This document shows, one piece after another, positions 1 to 7,341 of a stretch of DNA of 17,521 bases (its first letter is position 1; each line of letters opens with the position of its first letter). Below the pieces are notes generated by a model. That model worked only from the letters and a program-made list of their open reading frames with translations, ran no database searches and had not been told where the DNA came from. The stretch is taken from NCBI GenBank assembly GCA_002327315.1, contig DCVI01000218.1:1-17521 (forward strand). Direction: 5' to 3'. This DNA is from Syntrophaceae bacterium UBA2192. GTDB taxonomy: Bacteria; Desulfobacterota; Syntrophia; Syntrophales; UBA2192. Both the position numbers and the translations under genes were made by a program.

Positions 1-1
1 A

Positions 2-892
2 TCCAACGCCGAAGGGGGCGTCGACCTGGAGCACCTTCGGGCATTGATGAGCCCGGACGTGGCGGGGCTCATGCTCACGAACCCCAACACCCTGGGGCTC
101 TTCGAGCGAAACATCGATGAGGTGTCCGCCATCGTGCACGGCAAGGGCGGACTTCTTTACTGCGACGGCGCCAACGCCAACGCGCTCGTCGGGGTCACAA
201 GGCCGGGGGATATGGGTTTCGACATCATCCAGCTCAACCTCCACAAGACGTTCTCCACTCCCCATGGCTGTGGAGGCCCCGGCAGCGGTCCCGTCGGCGT
301 GAAGGCCCACCTGGTGCCTTTCCTGCCTGTGCCGCGGGTTCTGAAAGAGGGGGGCCTGTACCGGTGGTCCGAGGAGTTCCCCGACACGATCGGGCGGATT
401 CGATCGTTTTACGGTAACTTCAACGTGATGGTAAAGGCCTACACCTACATCCGCTCGATCGGCGCCGCCGGGTTGAAGCGGGTCAGTGAAAGCGCCGTCC
501 TCAACGCAAACTACGTCAAGGAACGGCTCAGGCCCTACTATCAACTACCCTACGATCGGATCTGCATGCACGAGTGCGTCTTCTCGGGGGATCGGCAGGT
601 GCAGGAAAGCGGCGTGCACACAACGGACATCGCCAAACGCCTGCTCGATTACGGGTTCCACCCCCCCACGATCTATTTCCCCCTGATCGTCCGGGAGGCC
701 ATCATGATCGAGCCCACGGAAACGGAAAGCAAGGAAACACTGGACGAGTTCTGCACGGCCATGATAGCCATTGCAAAAGAGGCGAAAGAAAGCCCCGAGC
801 TCGTGAAGTCGGCGCCCCTCACGACCCCGGTCAAGCGACTCGACGATGTCCTGGCGGCTAGAAAACCGGATGTCTGCTGGACCCTGTGCTAG
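2..892 (+). CDS. gcvPB: Glycine dehydrogenase (decarboxylating) subunit 2, 3' part only
   Basis: This is the PLP-binding half of split-type glycine decarboxylase (P-protein). With GcvPA it decarboxylates glycine and loads the aminomethyl group onto lipoylated GcvH. The reading frame is open from base 2, so the 5' end lies outside the window; 296 residues are visible of a family that usually has about 480. The PLP-lysine segment NLHKTFSTPHG is present, with the lysine encoded at 245-247, followed by the glycine-rich loop GPGSGPVGV. The C-terminal part contains PTIYFPLIV and IEPTETESKETLDEF, typical of the family end. The loop reads HGCGGPG where I remember HGGGGPG in most homologues. The downstream lipA fits the same pathway, because GcvH needs lipoate. 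Identity is certain; the substituted cysteine is seen directly and its effect is unknown. Confidence 0.95.
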   Translation, partial: SNAEGGVDLEHLRALMSPDVAGLMLTNPNTLGLFERNIDEVSAIVHGKGGLLYCDGANANALVGVTRPGDMGFDIIQLNLHKTFSTPHGCGGPGSGPVGVKAHLVPFLPVPRVLKEGGLYRWSEEFPDTIGRIRSFYGNFNVMVKAYTYIRSIGAAGLKRVSESAVLNANYVKERLRPYYQLPYDRICMHECVFSGDRQVQESGVHTTDIAKRLLDYGFHPPTIYFPLIVREAIMIEPTETESKETLDEFCTAMIAIAKEAKESPELVKSAPLTTPVKRLDDVLAARKPDVCWTLC

Positions 893-896
893 GCCC

Positions 897-973
897 GGAG
901 GCCGCAATGACAGCTCAGGGGAGAGACGCCTGTGTATAAACATCTTATCAACAAACGGCGAGAGAAAGCATGA
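897..973 (+). other. Possible leader mini-ORFs between gcvPB and the kamA-like gene
   Basis: A consensus Shine-Dalgarno (GGAGG, 897-901) sits 5 nt before an ATG at 907 that opens only 9 codons (MTAQGRDACV, stop 937-939). In another frame, GTG at 932 opens 13 codons (encoding MYKHLINKRREKA if initiated) whose TGA at 971-973 overlaps the ATG of the next gene as ATGA. The two frames meet at a TGTGTATA run; two extra bases there would fuse them into one 22-codon ORF coupled to the downstream start. These could be translational-coupling leaders, the relic of a small gene, or chance. No homology is recognised. Confidence 0.25.
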
Positions 974-2784
974 AGAACTGGCTGAACTGGTCCAAAGAAG
1001 ATCTGGCGGAGCAACTATGGGTGACGGAGCCTCGGATTCGTCAAATATTCAGGAATTCAAGGCACATGGAAGAGGCCCGGCATCTTCTTTTCGACTACCT
1101 CAACCGCCTCGAGCGTGACCTTTTCAACATGCGTTCGGACACCTACTTCGTCAATCTCAACATCGTGGAGAAGCGAAACGCCAAGGAATGCATCCGGGTG
1201 CTCTCGAACACGATGCGGACGGAGAATGAATACGTGACGCACTTCTCTCCGATGCAGATCCTCTACGATCTCGCGCAGGGGAAGAAGGAGGCCCTGGATC
1301 AGGTCTCCGAGGCCTTCCTCTGCGAGTACCTGGCCCTGTTTCTGGGCATCACGGGCAGGGGGGGAAAGCACCTCAAACGCAAGGAGGTCTTCCAGATGAA
1401 GGATGGCCGCGAAGCGGCCCTCGCACGCTCGACGCAGCTCGACGACTACGCCTGCAACATCCGCCGGTTCTTCCGCCGCTACCATACAGGCTATGACAAA
1501 CCCCTGCTTCGCGAGCGGAAGAATCTCAAGCGCGAAATCCTGAACTTCTTCAATGCCTCGGAAGAAGACTGGCAGGATCACCGTTGGCATCTGCGTCACG
1601 TCATCAAGGACATTGAGACAATCCGCGCCCTGGTGAAGCTCGACAAGGGCGAAGCCCAAGGCCTTGCCAGCGCAAAGAAGAACGACATTCCCTTCGAAAT
1701 CACCCCCTACTACCTGTCGCTCTTCCGCAAGGAAGGCCGCTCCGACTACGACCGGGCCATCCGCGCGCAGGTCATCCCGAGCACCCTCTACTGCGAACAG
1801 GTGGCCGAAAGCCGCCGCAAGGGGATCGATCTGGACTTCATGGGGGAGAGATCCACGAGTCCCATCGACGGAATCACCCGCCGCTACCCCGAGATCCTGA
1901 TTCTCAAGCCCTACAATTCCTGCCCCCAGATCTGCGTATATTGCCAGCGTAACTGGGAGATCAAGGGCATGGACGACACGGTGATGATGGCCCGCAAGAA
2001 GGTGAAGGAGGCCCTGCACTGGATCGACGAAAACGAGAGCATCTCCGAGGTGCTCATCACGGGGGGAGATCCGCTCACCCTCAACAACGACTACCTGGAC
2101 TGGCTGATCGGCGAAGTGGCCGCCATCAAGCACGTTGAAAGGATCCGCATCGGCACCCGGATCCCCGTCACCCTTCCCTTCCGCATCGACGAGGGGCTCC
2201 TAGAGGTCTTCAGGAAGTACCATGAGTGGGGAAAGCGCGAGATCGCCATCGTCACTCACTTCGAGCACCCCACGGAGATGACGCCCGATTCTCTGGAGTG
2301 CATCCGGAAGATCAAAAGCGTCGGGATGAACGTCTACAATCAGCAGGTCTTCACCTACTACAACAGCCGCAGATACGAGACGGCGCTCCTCCGGAGGACA
2401 TTGAAGCTCTCCGGAGTGGACCCCTACTACTCCTTCAGCGCAAAAGGCAAGGAGGAGACCATCGATTTCCGCGTCCCCATTGCACGGATGGAGCAGGAAC
2501 AACTCGAGGAGGCCCGGCTGCTGCCGGGACTGGTGCGTACCGATGAGCCCGTTTTCAACGTTCCGCGGCTGGGCAAAGTCAACCTGCGGGCCTGGCAGGA
2601 TCACGAGATCGTCAATATCCTCCCCGACGGCCGCCGGATGTACCGGTTTTACTCCTGGGAGGTCCGTCTCGTCACAGCGCTTGACTACCTGCACACCGAC
2701 GTATCCATTTACGACTACCTCAAGCGGCTCGCTGAAGACGGCGAAAATGTGAACGATTACAGCTCAATCTGGTACTATTTCTAA
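970..2784 (+). CDS. KamA-family radical SAM aminomutase-like protein, glutamate-type residues
   Basis: This belongs to the lysine 2,3-aminomutase family, PLP- and SAM-dependent enzymes that move an amino group from C2 to C3. The radical SAM cluster motif CxxxCxxC is C318, C322, C325 (SCPQICVYC), and the SAM-contacting GGD is G365-D367. The candidate PLP lysine is K536, in NVPRLGK, where the classical motif is PGGGGK. R327, two residues after the last cluster cysteine, matches the carboxylate-binding Arg of LAM. From remembered LAM sequence, D293 aligns with K492 and D330 with N530; Lys and Asn at these sites are reported for glutamate 2,3-aminomutase. The protein is 604 aa against about 415 for classic LAM: roughly 240 N-terminal residues match nothing I recognise, and the C-terminal zinc cysteines are absent. 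The ATG follows GAGAGAAAGC. The family call is firm; an acidic substrate is inferred. Confidence 0.88.
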   Translation: MKNWLNWSKEDLAEQLWVTEPRIRQIFRNSRHMEEARHLLFDYLNRLERDLFNMRSDTYFVNLNIVEKRNAKECIRVLSNTMRTENEYVTHFSPMQILYDLAQGKKEALDQVSEAFLCEYLALFLGITGRGGKHLKRKEVFQMKDGREAALARSTQLDDYACNIRRFFRRYHTGYDKPLLRERKNLKREILNFFNASEEDWQDHRWHLRHVIKDIETIRALVKLDKGEAQGLASAKKNDIPFEITPYYLSLFRKEGRSDYDRAIRAQVIPSTLYCEQVAESRRKGIDLDFMGERSTSPIDGITRRYPEILILKPYNSCPQICVYCQRNWEIKGMDDTVMMARKKVKEALHWIDENESISEVLITGGDPLTLNNDYLDWLIGEVAAIKHVERIRIGTRIPVTLPFRIDEGLLEVFRKYHEWGKREIAIVTHFEHPTEMTPDSLECIRKIKSVGMNVYNQQVFTYYNSRRYETALLRRTLKLSGVDPYYSFSAKGKEETIDFRVPIARMEQEQLEEARLLPGLVRTDEPVFNVPRLGKVNLRAWQDHEIVNILPDGRRMYRFYSWEVRLVTALDYLHTDVSIYDYLKRLAEDGENVNDYSSIWYYF

Positions 2785-2790
2785 CGAAAG

Positions 2791-2876
2791 GGCTTCCGGA
2801 ATCAGGAATCGGGATTCCGGCTAAAAAAGATTCTTCGTTTCGATCCCGAATCCGGAAGCCTGAATCCGGAATCCCC
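2791..2876 (+). repeat. Palindromic intergenic element, copy A
   Basis: It fills nearly the whole gap between the kamA-like gene and lipA. GGCTTCCGG (2791-2799) is the exact reverse complement of CCGGAAGCC (2852-2860), and GGATTCCGG (2812-2820) of CCGGAATCC (2866-2874), so the transcript could fold on itself. A related element of similar size lies at 11982-12068, and a partial one at 14748-14778. It ends directly at the lipA ATG and leaves no visible Shine-Dalgarno. It resembles dispersed REP-like repeats. It has no T-run, so a terminator is unlikely. Confidence 0.75.
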
Positions 2877-3722
2877 ATGCTTCAAAGAAAACCCGACTGG
2901 CTCAAGGTCCCCCTGCCGAACTCCCGTGAGTTTGCCGAGATGCGGGGGCTTCTCGGCCGACTGGATCTCCACTCCGTCTGCCAGGAAGCCCGCTGCCCCA
3001 ACATGGGGGAGTGCTTCCGGGCCGGCACGGCGACCTTTCTCATCCTGGGGAACACCTGCACCCGCAACTGCCGCTATTGCAACGTCGCCCACGGGCGGCC
3101 CGCCCCGGTCGACGAGGCGGAGCCCGAACGCCTCGTCGAGGCGGTAAGGGCGATGGGGCTGCGCTACATCGTCATCACATCCGTGACGAGGGATGACCTG
3201 CCGGATGGAGGTGCGGCGATCTTTGCCCGATGCATAGAGCTTTTACGGAATGAGATCCCGGACTGCAGGGTGGAGGTCCTGATCCCCGACCTGCAGGGAA
3301 ACTGGGGCTCCCTGGAGAGGGTCCTCGCGGCCGGGCCCCACGTCTTGAACCACAACGTCGAGGTGGCCCCGAGGCTCTTTGGCGAGCTTCGCCCCCAGGG
3401 CGACTACGCCCTGTCGCTGGGGCTCCTCCGCCGCGCTGGAGCGGACAGGCGCAACGCGATCACGAAGTCGGGCTTCATGATCGGCCTCGGGGAAGCGCGG
3501 GGCGAGATCCTATCGCTCCTGGACGATCTTGCGGCCGTCTCCTGCACAAGCCTCACCATCGGCCAGTACCTTCAGCCATCGGCCGGTCACTGGCCTGTTG
3601 CGAAATTCTACAGGCCTGAGGAATTTGAGGGATTACGGCTAGAGGCCTTGCAGCGGGGCTTCAAAAGCGTCGTGTCGGGGCCGCTCGTACGCAGTTCCTA
3701 CCATGCGGCGAAATATGCATGA
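2877..3722 (+). CDS. lipA: Lipoyl synthase
   Basis: This radical SAM enzyme inserts two sulfurs into the octanoyl chain on GcvH and the E2 subunits of 2-oxoacid dehydrogenases, giving lipoate. The auxiliary cluster motif is C35, C40, C46 (CQEARCPNMGEC) and the radical SAM motif is C61, C65, C68 (CTRNCRYC). LIPDLQGN and the C-terminal RSSYHA (272-277), whose serine ligates the auxiliary cluster, are also present. The 281-aa length is normal. The N-terminus MLQRKPDWLKVPLP is typical, which supports this ATG even though no Shine-Dalgarno precedes it; the preceding bases belong to a repeat. The gene follows gcvPB and the kamA-like gene on the same strand and probably shares their transcript. No lipB (octanoyltransferase) is in the window. 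Confidence 0.97.
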   Translation: MLQRKPDWLKVPLPNSREFAEMRGLLGRLDLHSVCQEARCPNMGECFRAGTATFLILGNTCTRNCRYCNVAHGRPAPVDEAEPERLVEAVRAMGLRYIVITSVTRDDLPDGGAAIFARCIELLRNEIPDCRVEVLIPDLQGNWGSLERVLAAGPHVLNHNVEVAPRLFGELRPQGDYALSLGLLRRAGADRRNAITKSGFMIGLGEARGEILSLLDDLAAVSCTSLTIGQYLQPSAGHWPVAKFYRPEEFEGLRLEALQRGFKSVVSGPLVRSSYHAAKYA

Positions 3723-3726
3723 TTCG

Positions 3727-3823
3727 GGCTTAAGGCGAAGGGCTTAAGGCGTAAGGCAGGAAAAAGAAAGAGACCCAGGTCAGATGTCCGTTCATCATGG
3801 CCCTAAGCCCTTCGCCTTTAGCC
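3727..3823. terminator. Long inverted repeat between convergent genes, possible bidirectional terminator
   Basis: The arm at 3727-3750 (GGCTTAAGGCGAAGGGCTTA, continuing AGGC) is complementary to 3799-3823 with about two mismatches over 23 bases; the loop is about 48 bases. It occupies the gap between lipA (plus) and the PHP gene (minus), where transcripts from both sides would meet. The left arm also holds a short direct repeat, GGCTTAAGGCG followed by GGCTTAAGGCG. There is no strong T-run on either side, so termination is inferred from position and it may equally be a dispersed palindromic repeat. Confidence 0.5.
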
Positions 3824-3827
3824 ATTC

Positions 3828-4970
3828 TTAGCGGGCGTAGATCGGATTCGAGAAGATCCAGGGCCGGTATTTGAACGCTCTCCAGAGGTAGACTTCGACC
3901 CGGTAGATACCCGTCTCATCGATACCGCAGGTCAGCTCCATCCCCACCTCCTCCCGGAACAGCTCGCCGTCCTTGATGAGGCGGATCTTTCCCTTCGCGG
4001 GCAATTCGATCTGCACTATGGCCAGGTCGTCAAGGAAGAATTCGTCCCCCATGGTGGCCACTTCCGACTCATCCATGATCACGAAGGAGAACCCACGGGC
4101 AGACTCGAAATACTCGAAGGCGATATAGGCCCTGCCGCGTCTCAGGGCCGAGAGAATCATCGCCCGGTCCAGCTTGTCTTCCTCCAGAAATTTCGCCTCC
4201 GAGAGGATGTGGGTCCGGATGAACCGAAAGGCCTTGCTGAACGGAAAAATGTGGAATTGGATCCCCAGGAGCTTCTTGATAGTCGAATGATTGTCGAGCT
4301 CGCCGATCCCGACGACCTTGCGGGTCCGATTCAGTTCGTCCCAGCGCTTGAGCGTCTCTTTCTTCGGCCCGCAAAGCATATAGGCAGGAAAATAATAACT
4401 GAGCAGGGCGCTCGGGTATCCCTTCAGCCGGCTCTGCCAGTCCGTCATGAAGTCCCAGATCCCGATCCCCGTGTAGCCCGTGACGGTCCAGTCATTCCAG
4501 GAAAATTGTTTCACGTGAAACCTGGGTGCCCCTTCGTGGTCGGGGTGGGCAATAAAGCCCAGGCCCCCCTTGCTCCGGACCCAGTCGATGTAGAACTGCG
4601 GGGAGATGTCCTGTTCGTCCTCATAAGGGAAGATCCAGGAGAGGTCACAGGTGATGAGGGGTTCGTCGATCCCGAAGGCGAGGTAATGATTGTATCGGGG
4701 CGTCACCTCAATGCCGATGAAGAGATGGACGCCGTCGTAGGATCTCTCGTAACCGTCATGCTTGGCCTGGAGCCAGTCATGATCGGTGAGCATGACGAAG
4801 TCGATGCCGTTGGCCCGCGCCGCCTCGACTATTTCCAAGATTGACGTCCGCCCGTCATGGGAGTAGTCGGAATGGAGGTGGATGACGCCGGCATAGTCAT
4901 TGAGCTTCAGGATAAAGGTGTGCCGGTCTTCCTTGAGCCTCTCTATCAGAATTTCTTCCCGGACAAACAC
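3828..4970 (-). CDS. PHP-domain metal-dependent phosphoesterase-like protein
   Basis: PHP domains are metal-dependent hydrolase folds shared by polymerase-associated exonucleases, histidinol phosphatase and nucleoside phosphate phosphatases. The expected ligand clusters appear in order: HLHSDYSHD (H31, H33, H38), LTDHDW (D63, H64), GIEVTPRYNH (E88, H95), FIAHPDH (H142, H145) and GELDNHS (D226, H228). Residues from about 290 to 380 look like a small C-terminal beta domain of unknown role. The protein is 380 aa. GTG at 4970 is the furthest upstream start, because an in-frame TAG lies 9 bases before it; a weak AGGG stands 4 nt away. It is the last gene after htrA and the glycosylase, 30 bases behind the latter, so probably co-transcribed. 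Substrate unknown. Confidence 0.8.
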   Translation of the reverse strand: MFVREEILIERLKEDRHTFILKLNDYAGVIHLHSDYSHDGRTSILEIVEAARANGIDFVMLTDHDWLQAKHDGYERSYDGVHLFIGIEVTPRYNHYLAFGIDEPLITCDLSWIFPYEDEQDISPQFYIDWVRSKGGLGFIAHPDHEGAPRFHVKQFSWNDWTVTGYTGIGIWDFMTDWQSRLKGYPSALLSYYFPAYMLCGPKKETLKRWDELNRTRKVVGIGELDNHSTIKKLLGIQFHIFPFSKAFRFIRTHILSEAKFLEEDKLDRAMILSALRRGRAYIAFEYFESARGFSFVIMDESEVATMGDEFFLDDLAIVQIELPAKGKIRLIKDGELFREEVGMELTCGIDETGIYRVEVYLWRAFKYRPWIFSNPIYAR

Positions 4971-5000
4971 GTCGCCCTACCCCTTCGCCCTGCCGCCGGC

Positions 5001-5684
5001 TCAGCGGGGACCGTCCCGGTCTTCCCGCCCCCGTCCCGTCCCGCAATCCTTCCGGAGCGGACAGTCGCCGCAACGGGGCTCCGTGCGGCAATAACGCTTC
5101 CCTGTCTCGACAATCATTGCATGGTACTGGTTGTACAGGCCTGCATCACGAGGCACATGGTTCATGAACAGGCACTGGATATCCCCATAGGTCGGCTTTC
5201 CATCGATAATCCCATGCCTTGTGAGAATCCTCCTCGTGTAGGCATCGATGACGAACACCGGCCTGCCCCCCGCATAGAGGAGCATGCTGTCGGCGGTTTC
5301 CTCCCCGATCCCCGATATCCCGAGGAGCCTCTGCCGCGCCTGCGGAAGCTCCCCCGAGAGCATCAACCCGAGGTCGCCCCTGAAATCGTCGCAAAGCACC
5401 TCGAGAAACGCTTTCAGCCGTTTCGTCTTGACCCGGAAATACCCCGACGGCCGGATCAGATCGGCCAGGACCTCGTCGTCCAGGCCGTAAAGAGCCCGAG
5501 GTTCCAGGACCCCTTGCGCCTTGAGCTGCCCGATGGCCTTTTCCACGTTGGCCCAGTTCGTGTTCTGCGTCAGGATCGCCCCGACGGCAACCTCGAAGGG
5601 GGTCTCCCCCGGCCACCAGTGAAGGTCTCCGAAGAATCTCTCCAGCGTTTCATAGAGGCGGAGCAGCCGCTTCCCCCTGTCCAC
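5001..5684 (-). CDS. Endonuclease III-like (HhH-GPD) DNA glycosylase
   Basis: This is a base-excision repair glycosylase of the endonuclease III superfamily. The N-terminal WWPGETPFEVAVGAILTQNT is followed by the helix-hairpin-helix LLGISGIGEETA (120-131) and the catalytic aspartate D147 in VIDAYTRRI. Four C-terminal cysteines, C199, C205, C208 and C214, form a likely [4Fe-4S] site with spacing x5-x2-x5, against x6-x2-x5 in E. coli Nth. At the position of the Nth catalytic lysine (K120 in GRKTA) this protein has glutamate (E129). That predicts a monofunctional glycosylase without AP-lyase activity, closer to the MagIII/3-methyladenine type. The 227-aa length is normal. The start is GTG at 5684, 22 bases after the htrA stop, with GGGACAGG upstream. 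Which damaged base it removes cannot be told. Confidence 0.88.
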   Translation of the reverse strand: MDRGKRLLRLYETLERFFGDLHWWPGETPFEVAVGAILTQNTNWANVEKAIGQLKAQGVLEPRALYGLDDEVLADLIRPSGYFRVKTKRLKAFLEVLCDDFRGDLGLMLSGELPQARQRLLGISGIGEETADSMLLYAGGRPVFVIDAYTRRILTRHGIIDGKPTYGDIQCLFMNHVPRDAGLYNQYHAMIVETGKRYCRTEPRCGDCPLRKDCGTGRGREDRDGPR

Positions 5685-5706
5685 CGGTTTTCGGCCTGTC
5701 CCTTCC

Positions 5707-7242
5707 CTACTCCTTGCGCAGGGCCACGTAATAGGTTCCCTTGCCCCGCTTGATCAGCAACAATACCCGGTCCTCGGCGGTCTTTTTCGAGATCTCGCGC
5801 ATGAAGTCTTTTACGGAGGCCACCTTCACCCTGTTGACCTGGAGGACCACGTCATAGGGCTGAAGTCCCGCCTCGTCGGACGCGCTGCCTTCGCGGACCC
5901 TCGTCACGATGACGCCGCTCGCCGACTGAAGTCCCAGCTGCTTTGCGACCTCCGGCGTGATGTCCTGAACGGACATCCCATAGGTGTCTTTCGAGTCCCC
6001 TTTGGCGGCAGCCAGTTCTTTCTTGTCCTCCCGTTCCGCCACGGTGAGCTGAAGTTCCTTCACCTGGCCTTCCCGGAGGACCTTCAGGGCAGCCTTTTTC
6101 CCTACGGGCAGAACCGCCACGGCACGGAGCAACTCATGGGTATCCTTGACCTTTTTGCCGTCGACCTCGATGATGATGTCGCCCTGCTTGATGCCGGCCT
6201 TATCCGCCGGGTCTCCCTCGAAGACCTCCGTCACCAAAGCGCCGCTGCGGTCCTGGAGTTTCAGGCTCTTTGCCAGATCCTCGGTGATATCCTGGACCGA
6301 CACGCCCAGCCAGCCCCGTGTGACCTTGCCCTTTGCCTTGAGATCTTCGAGGATCTCCTTGGCCATGTTCACGGGGATGGCAAACCCGATGCCCTGCCCC
6401 TGCGCCACGATGGCCGTGTTGATCCCCACGACCTCGCCCGCCATGTTGAAAAGCGGGCCGCCGCTGTTTCCGGGGTTGATGGAGGCATCGGTCTGGATAA
6501 AATTGTCATAGGGCCCGGCCCCGATGACACGGCCCTTGGCGCTCACGATACCCGCAGTCACCGTGTGATCGAGCCCGAAGGGATTCCCGATGGCCATGAC
6601 CCAGTCGCCCACGCGCAGCCTGTCCGAATCTCCCAGGCTGACCGTTGGCAGGCTGTTTTCGGGGGTGATCTTGATAAGGGCAAGGTCCGTGCGAGGGTCC
6701 CTGCCCTTGACGGTTGCGTCGTATTCTTTCCCCGTCGAGAGGCGCACCTTGATCTTGTCGGCCTTCTCGATGACGTGATTGTTCGTGAAGATGTATCCGT
6801 CCTTGCTGATGATGAACCCCGAACCGAGGCTGCGCTGCCGGAATTCTTTCTCGGGATTGTCTCCGAAATAGCGTTTGTAGAAATCTTCCTCGCCGCCGAA
6901 GAACCGGTCAAAGGGGAACATCTCGTTGAAGGGGGACCGTTTCCCGTCCATCTTGACGACCTTTGTCGTGCTGATGTTCACGACGGCGGGGCTCAGCTTT
7001 TCCACGAGGTCGGCAAGCGACCCCGGGGCTCCCGATCCGCCCAGGACCGAGGGGAAGACCGGCCTGGAGGCGGCTGCCGTTGCCGCCGGCGCGCTCGCAC
7101 CATCGGCCCCGGCATAGGATGACCGCAGGCCTGGCGCCAGGGAGAACCGTAATACCCCCACGACGGAGAGGATGAAGAAACCCACCAGGCAGACAACGAG
7201 GATTGTAAAAAATTGTTTTCTTTCGCCGGCGCCGCCGCTCAT
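5707..7242 (-). CDS. htrA: Do-family serine protease with N-terminal membrane anchor and two PDZ domains
   Basis: This periplasmic protease/chaperone of the DegP/HtrA family degrades misfolded envelope proteins. One hydrophobic segment (residues about 11-35, FFTILVVCLVGFFILSVVGV) serves as anchor or signal. The catalytic triad is H156 (TNNHVI), D186 (RTDLALI) and S260 (NPGNSGGPLF). PDZ1 is roughly 308-403 and PDZ2 roughly 420-510. The length is 511 aa. I chose the ATG at 7242 because a consensus AGGAGGT (7247-7253) precedes it by 4 nt and it begins just before the membrane segment. The open frame continues to 7356, but that extension would run through a terminator hairpin. It heads an apparent operon with the glycosylase and PHP genes. 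A stress-type promoter is expected but I could not identify one. Confidence 0.95.
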   Translation of the reverse strand: MSGGAGERKQFFTILVVCLVGFFILSVVGVLRFSLAPGLRSSYAGADGASAPAATAAASRPVFPSVLGGSGAPGSLADLVEKLSPAVVNISTTKVVKMDGKRSPFNEMFPFDRFFGGEEDFYKRYFGDNPEKEFRQRSLGSGFIISKDGYIFTNNHVIEKADKIKVRLSTGKEYDATVKGRDPRTDLALIKITPENSLPTVSLGDSDRLRVGDWVMAIGNPFGLDHTVTAGIVSAKGRVIGAGPYDNFIQTDASINPGNSGGPLFNMAGEVVGINTAIVAQGQGIGFAIPVNMAKEILEDLKAKGKVTRGWLGVSVQDITEDLAKSLKLQDRSGALVTEVFEGDPADKAGIKQGDIIIEVDGKKVKDTHELLRAVAVLPVGKKAALKVLREGQVKELQLTVAEREDKKELAAAKGDSKDTYGMSVQDITPEVAKQLGLQSASGVIVTRVREGSASDEAGLQPYDVVLQVNRVKVASVKDFMREISKKTAEDRVLLLIKRGKGTYYVALRKE

Positions 7243-7312
7243 TTCGACCTCCTGCATGCACCGCAACCCCCGCATGCCGGGCAGGAATCGGGCTTCTATG
7301 CAAATTCGCGAT

Positions 7313-7341
7313 AAAAAAGGGGCTTGTTCCTCACAGGCCCC
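7313..7341 (-). terminator. Rho-independent terminator after the FAH-family gene
   Basis: Read on the minus strand, GGGGCCTGT, loop GAGGA, then ACAAGCCCC gives a stem of about 9 pairs with one mismatch, followed at once by six T residues (7318-7313). It lies 73 bases after the stop of the FAH-family gene and about 70 bases before the htrA start. It would separate the two genes into different transcripts and places the htrA promoter between 7243 and about 7312. Confidence 0.85.
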
